The position numbers and the translations under genes were made by a program. Below the pieces are notes generated by a model, which was not told the origin of the DNA, searched no databases, and saw only the letters and a program-made list of their open reading frames with translations. Below are positions 61,807 to 64,000 of a stretch of 64,000 bases of DNA, piece after piece; position 1 is the first letter of the stretch, and every line of letters begins with the position of its first letter. The stretch spans positions 1 to 64,000 of the forward strand of contig JABSSL010000081.1 in assembly GCA_013214355.1 (NCBI GenBank). Reading direction: 5' to 3'. Source of the DNA: Saprospiraceae bacterium. Its GTDB lineage: Bacteria > Bacteroidota > Bacteroidia > Chitinophagales > Saprospiraceae.

Positions 61807-63492
61807 TTATTGCTTCCAACCTGGGCCTCTTACCACTCGGCCAGGTGTAGCTCCTGTGTGCTTTCCATCTTTCAATACTTGAACTCCATTGACAAAGACA
61901 TGATGAACACCTGTGGAATATTGATGAGGTTGCTCAAAAGTAGCATGATCACTTATCGTCTTCGGATCAAATATCACAACATCAGCAGCATATCCAGGTT
62001 TCAACAGCCCTCGGTTTTTCAATTTCAAATGACTAGCTGGCAAGGCTGAAAGCTTATGAATAGCCTCTTCTAAAGGAATGACTTTTTCCTCCCGTACATA
62101 TTTTCCCAATAATCGACTAAAGTTGCCGTATGCTCTAGGGTGTGGGTTGGACTTCAGAAAAACGCCCTCTGTAGCCATGGAACCTGCATCAGATCCAAAA
62201 CTCATGTAGGGAAGCGCTATTTGTTTCTTGACATTCTCTTCAGACATTAGGAAATAGACTGTTCCTACCCTACTACCATCTGCTATTACTAAGTCTATTG
62301 CCGTCTCCTCGGGACTTTTCCCCATAATTTCAGCTACCTCTGCCAAAGATTTACCCGTATATTTTTTCAAATCATCATTCTTGAACCCCACTAGCAAAAC
62401 CTTATCTGCTGAACCTGCAGCATAGTATAGGTTTTCCCACTCTTGAGCATCAGTTTTCATTTCGGAGATTACCTTTTCCCGAATAGTTGGATCCTTTAGT
62501 CGCTCAACCCAAGCAGTGTATCCTCCTTCTTGTACCCAAGGAGGCATAGAGGCATTTAAGCCGGTAGCACCAGCTACATAGTTATACATATCGGTAGTTA
62601 GCTGTATACCTGCCGCCCTTGCACTATCAATCTTCTGAATGACCTGATCCATTTTAGGCCAATTGCTTTTTCCAGCGGCCTTCAAATGATAAATTTCTGC
62701 GGCAATCTTAGCGGATGAGGCGATTTCTATAACCTCATCAACGCCTTCCAAAAGTTTATTCCCTTCACTCCGCATATGCGTGATATACATTCCACCATAC
62801 TCACTCGCTACCTCGCACAGAGCTATTAGTTCATCCGTTTTAGCATAAAAAGCTGGTGCATAAATCAAGGATGAGGCAACGCCTAAGGCACCTTCTTCCA
62901 TCGCTTGTCGGGTCAGCGCTCTCATCCTTCCCAATTCTTCCTCAGAAGGTGCTCTATCGTCGGATCCTAGTTCATGGATACGGAGTGTAGTAGCTCCTAC
63001 GAAAGAAGCCACGTTTGTAGAGACTCCTTTTTGTTCCAGGAATTCTAGGTATTCTCCTAGAGTAGTCCAGGAAATATCGTACTTAATATCTCCTTGTGAA
63101 TTTTTCTCTTCTCCCTTCATCTTCTTGTTGTAGGGTCCCATGGACCAACCTTCACCCATCACTTCTAAGGTTACTCCTTGCATAATACCACTCATGGAAC
63201 GTCCGTCCTCAATCAAACTCTCTGTTGCCCAACTGAGCATATTGATAAATCCAGGACTGACAGCCAATCCCTTTGCATCTATCTTCAAATCAGCAGTTGA
63301 TCCTCCTAAATCCCCGATAGCCGCAATCGTATCTCCTAATATAGCAAGCCCCCCAGTCACAGAAGTTCCCCCTGATCCATCGTAGAGTTGTGCATTTTCA
63401 ATAATGACATCATAATGAATAGGAACTTCCTCACAAGACCATGAAAGAAATAAGCTAAAAACGAAAAAATAGGTTGTAATGCGGTTTAACAT
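61807..63492 (-). CDS. D-aminoacylase-like amidohydrolase lipoprotein
   Basis: 561 residues. Lipoprotein signal (lipobox LSWSC, Cys20). N-acyl-D-amino-acid deacylase family: GGLAILGDTIAAIGDLG, GALGVASSLIYAPAFYA, the metal ligands H in YITHMRSEG and EIYHLKAAG, FGSDAGSM with the catalytic Asp, and a C-terminal KPGYAADVVIFDP. The first metal site is changed: the usual GFIDxHTH reads GFINMLSWATE, and the bridging Cys region NCGxS reads GEGWSMG. It may use one metal or have lost hydrolase activity. It is first gene of a four-gene unit with close spacing (46, 6 and 36 nt). Confidence 0.88.
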   Translation of the reverse strand: MLNRITTYFFVFSLFLSWSCEEVPIHYDVIIENAQLYDGSGGTSVTGGLAILGDTIAAIGDLGGSTADLKIDAKGLAVSPGFINMLSWATESLIEDGRSMSGIMQGVTLEVMGEGWSMGPYNKKMKGEEKNSQGDIKYDISWTTLGEYLEFLEQKGVSTNVASFVGATTLRIHELGSDDRAPSEEELGRMRALTRQAMEEGALGVASSLIYAPAFYAKTDELIALCEVASEYGGMYITHMRSEGNKLLEGVDEVIEIASSAKIAAEIYHLKAAGKSNWPKMDQVIQKIDSARAAGIQLTTDMYNYVAGATGLNASMPPWVQEGGYTAWVERLKDPTIREKVISEMKTDAQEWENLYYAAGSADKVLLVGFKNDDLKKYTGKSLAEVAEIMGKSPEETAIDLVIADGSRVGTVYFLMSEENVKKQIALPYMSFGSDAGSMATEGVFLKSNPHPRAYGNFSRLLGKYVREEKVIPLEEAIHKLSALPASHLKLKNRGLLKPGYAADVVIFDPKTISDHATFEQPHQYSTGVHHVFVNGVQVLKDGKHTGATPGRVVRGPGWKQ

Positions 63493-63785
63493 AGGAAACT
63501 ATTGGTGAATGAGGTGTTAGCGGAAAAATGAGGTAATTTCTAGCTGAAGAGCATGGAAAAAACCGTCTTGGTTTTCAGACTCCGCTTTTAAATGTAAACT
63601 TATTCCTGCAAAAGCCTAAATTTAGCTGCAAACTAATTGACACCACCTTAAGCAGTATGGAATTGGTGGTTTAATCTCTATTTTTAAAGATGCCTCTGAG
63701 GGAAAAACCAGGTTTTTCCGCAAACGAGGCCTTTTGATTGACCTATCGCAAAAAGTAGTACTTAACGCTAATTTGAAACGATTTT
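63493..63785. other. Divergent intergenic region
   Basis: 293 nt between the divergent aminoacylase-like gene and the partial beta-propeller-like gene. It is AT-rich, with no exact TAnnTTTG box for either gene (TAATTTGA near 63770 is close) and no coding region. Confidence 0.4.
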
Positions 63786-64000
63786 ATGAAGAATCAACTT
63801 TTCACTCCAGTCTTATCTGTCTTATGCCTCTGCATTTCAAGTTTACTTTTTTCTCAAGCATCGCCTGCTGACTTATTGCAGGGCATGAAATACCGCAATG
63901 TGGGTCCTGCCAATCAGGGGGGCCGCATAGTAGATATTGAAGCTGTAGATAATGATTTTGCCCACGTATACGCGGCTTCTGCCTCTGGGGGCGTATGGAA
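63786..64000 (+). CDS. Secreted beta-propeller-like (BNR/VPS10-type) protein, partial
   Basis: The first 71 codons of a gene cut by the window edge. A signal peptide (about 1-24, SLLFSQ) is followed by LLQGMKYRNVGPANQGGRIVDI and VYAASASGGVW, quoted here as YRNVGPANQGGRI and AASASGGVW. This start is typical of long Bacteroidota exoproteins with BNR/sortilin-like beta-propeller repeats, many of which carry T9SS signals at their far C-terminus. The remainder lies outside the window. Confidence 0.8.
   Translation, partial: MKNQLFTPVLSVLCLCISSLLFSQASPADLLQGMKYRNVGPANQGGRIVDIEAVDNDFAHVYAASASGGVW

Overview
The window looks like chromosomal DNA of a free-living, gliding member of the Bacteroidota, most likely a Saprospiria (Lewinella-like) lineage. 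The signs are a GldH gliding lipoprotein, type IX secretion C-terminal sorting domains, a GLPGLI protein with its TonB-receptor-like partner, DUF6090 and 2TM-domain proteins, many LSxC lipoproteins, few Shine-Dalgarno sites, and several promoters of the Bacteroidota TTTG / TAnnTTTG type. The genus call is inference. No rRNA, CRISPR array, prophage or complete insertion sequence is visible.

Layout. 0-3.3 kb: a DUF819 membrane protein with a terminator-like leader, an orphan contractile-tail tube protein with an overlapping partner gene, and a small membrane protein. 3.4-9.3 kb: a signalling module made of a LytS-type histidine kinase whose extracytoplasmic part is a degenerate TlpA-like thioredoxin protein, a CGPC thioredoxin protein, a CarboxypepD_reg protein and a LytTR response regulator. 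9.7-12.3 kb: an EF-G paralogue and a small unknown protein. 12.6-18.3 kb, minus strand: cysS, an S41 C-terminal protease, an alpha/beta hydrolase and a flavin reductase-like protein. 18.3-21.4 kb: a TlpA thioredoxin, grpE-dnaJ and gldH. 21.4-25.1 kb: a GLPGLI gene divergent from a histidine kinase/OmpR regulator pair, then a secreted TonB-C protein. 25-35.5 kb: hydrolases, rnhB, two T9SS cargo proteins (one PhoD-like), lipoproteins and the large TonB-receptor-like protein. 35.7-38.8 kb: DUF6090, moeA and moaA. 39.5-43.4 kb: a GH92 lipoprotein, a membrane protein and an SDR. 43.5-44.1 kb: tRNA-Val(TAC), a GIY-YIG nuclease gene and a broken tRNA-Phe-like copy inside a 75-nt duplication. 44.4-49.6 kb: an AsmA-like protein and a MacB/FtsX permease. 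49.8-53 kb: two unrecognised secreted proteins, a structured 160-nt intergenic element and a plug-only lipoprotein. 53-56 kb: a cyclase, a GNAT acetyltransferase and a TPM-domain protein. 56.3-63.5 kb: a probable four-gene operon (D-aminoacylase-like lipoprotein, class C serine hydrolase, adenine deaminase, DUF5682). The last 215 bases begin a secreted beta-propeller-like protein.

The most interesting signals are three. First, the GLPGLI gene and the distant receptor-like gene have the same promoter architecture: three GTTAA direct repeats spaced 21 and 10 bp, ending at the same distance from a perfect TAnnTTTG box. This makes both candidate targets of the histidine kinase/OmpR pair encoded next to the first copy. 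Second, a thioredoxin-fold protein is fused to a LytS-type kinase and sits beside a true thioredoxin. Third, the tRNA/GIY-YIG duplication looks like a small mobile or recombination unit that destroyed one tRNA copy.
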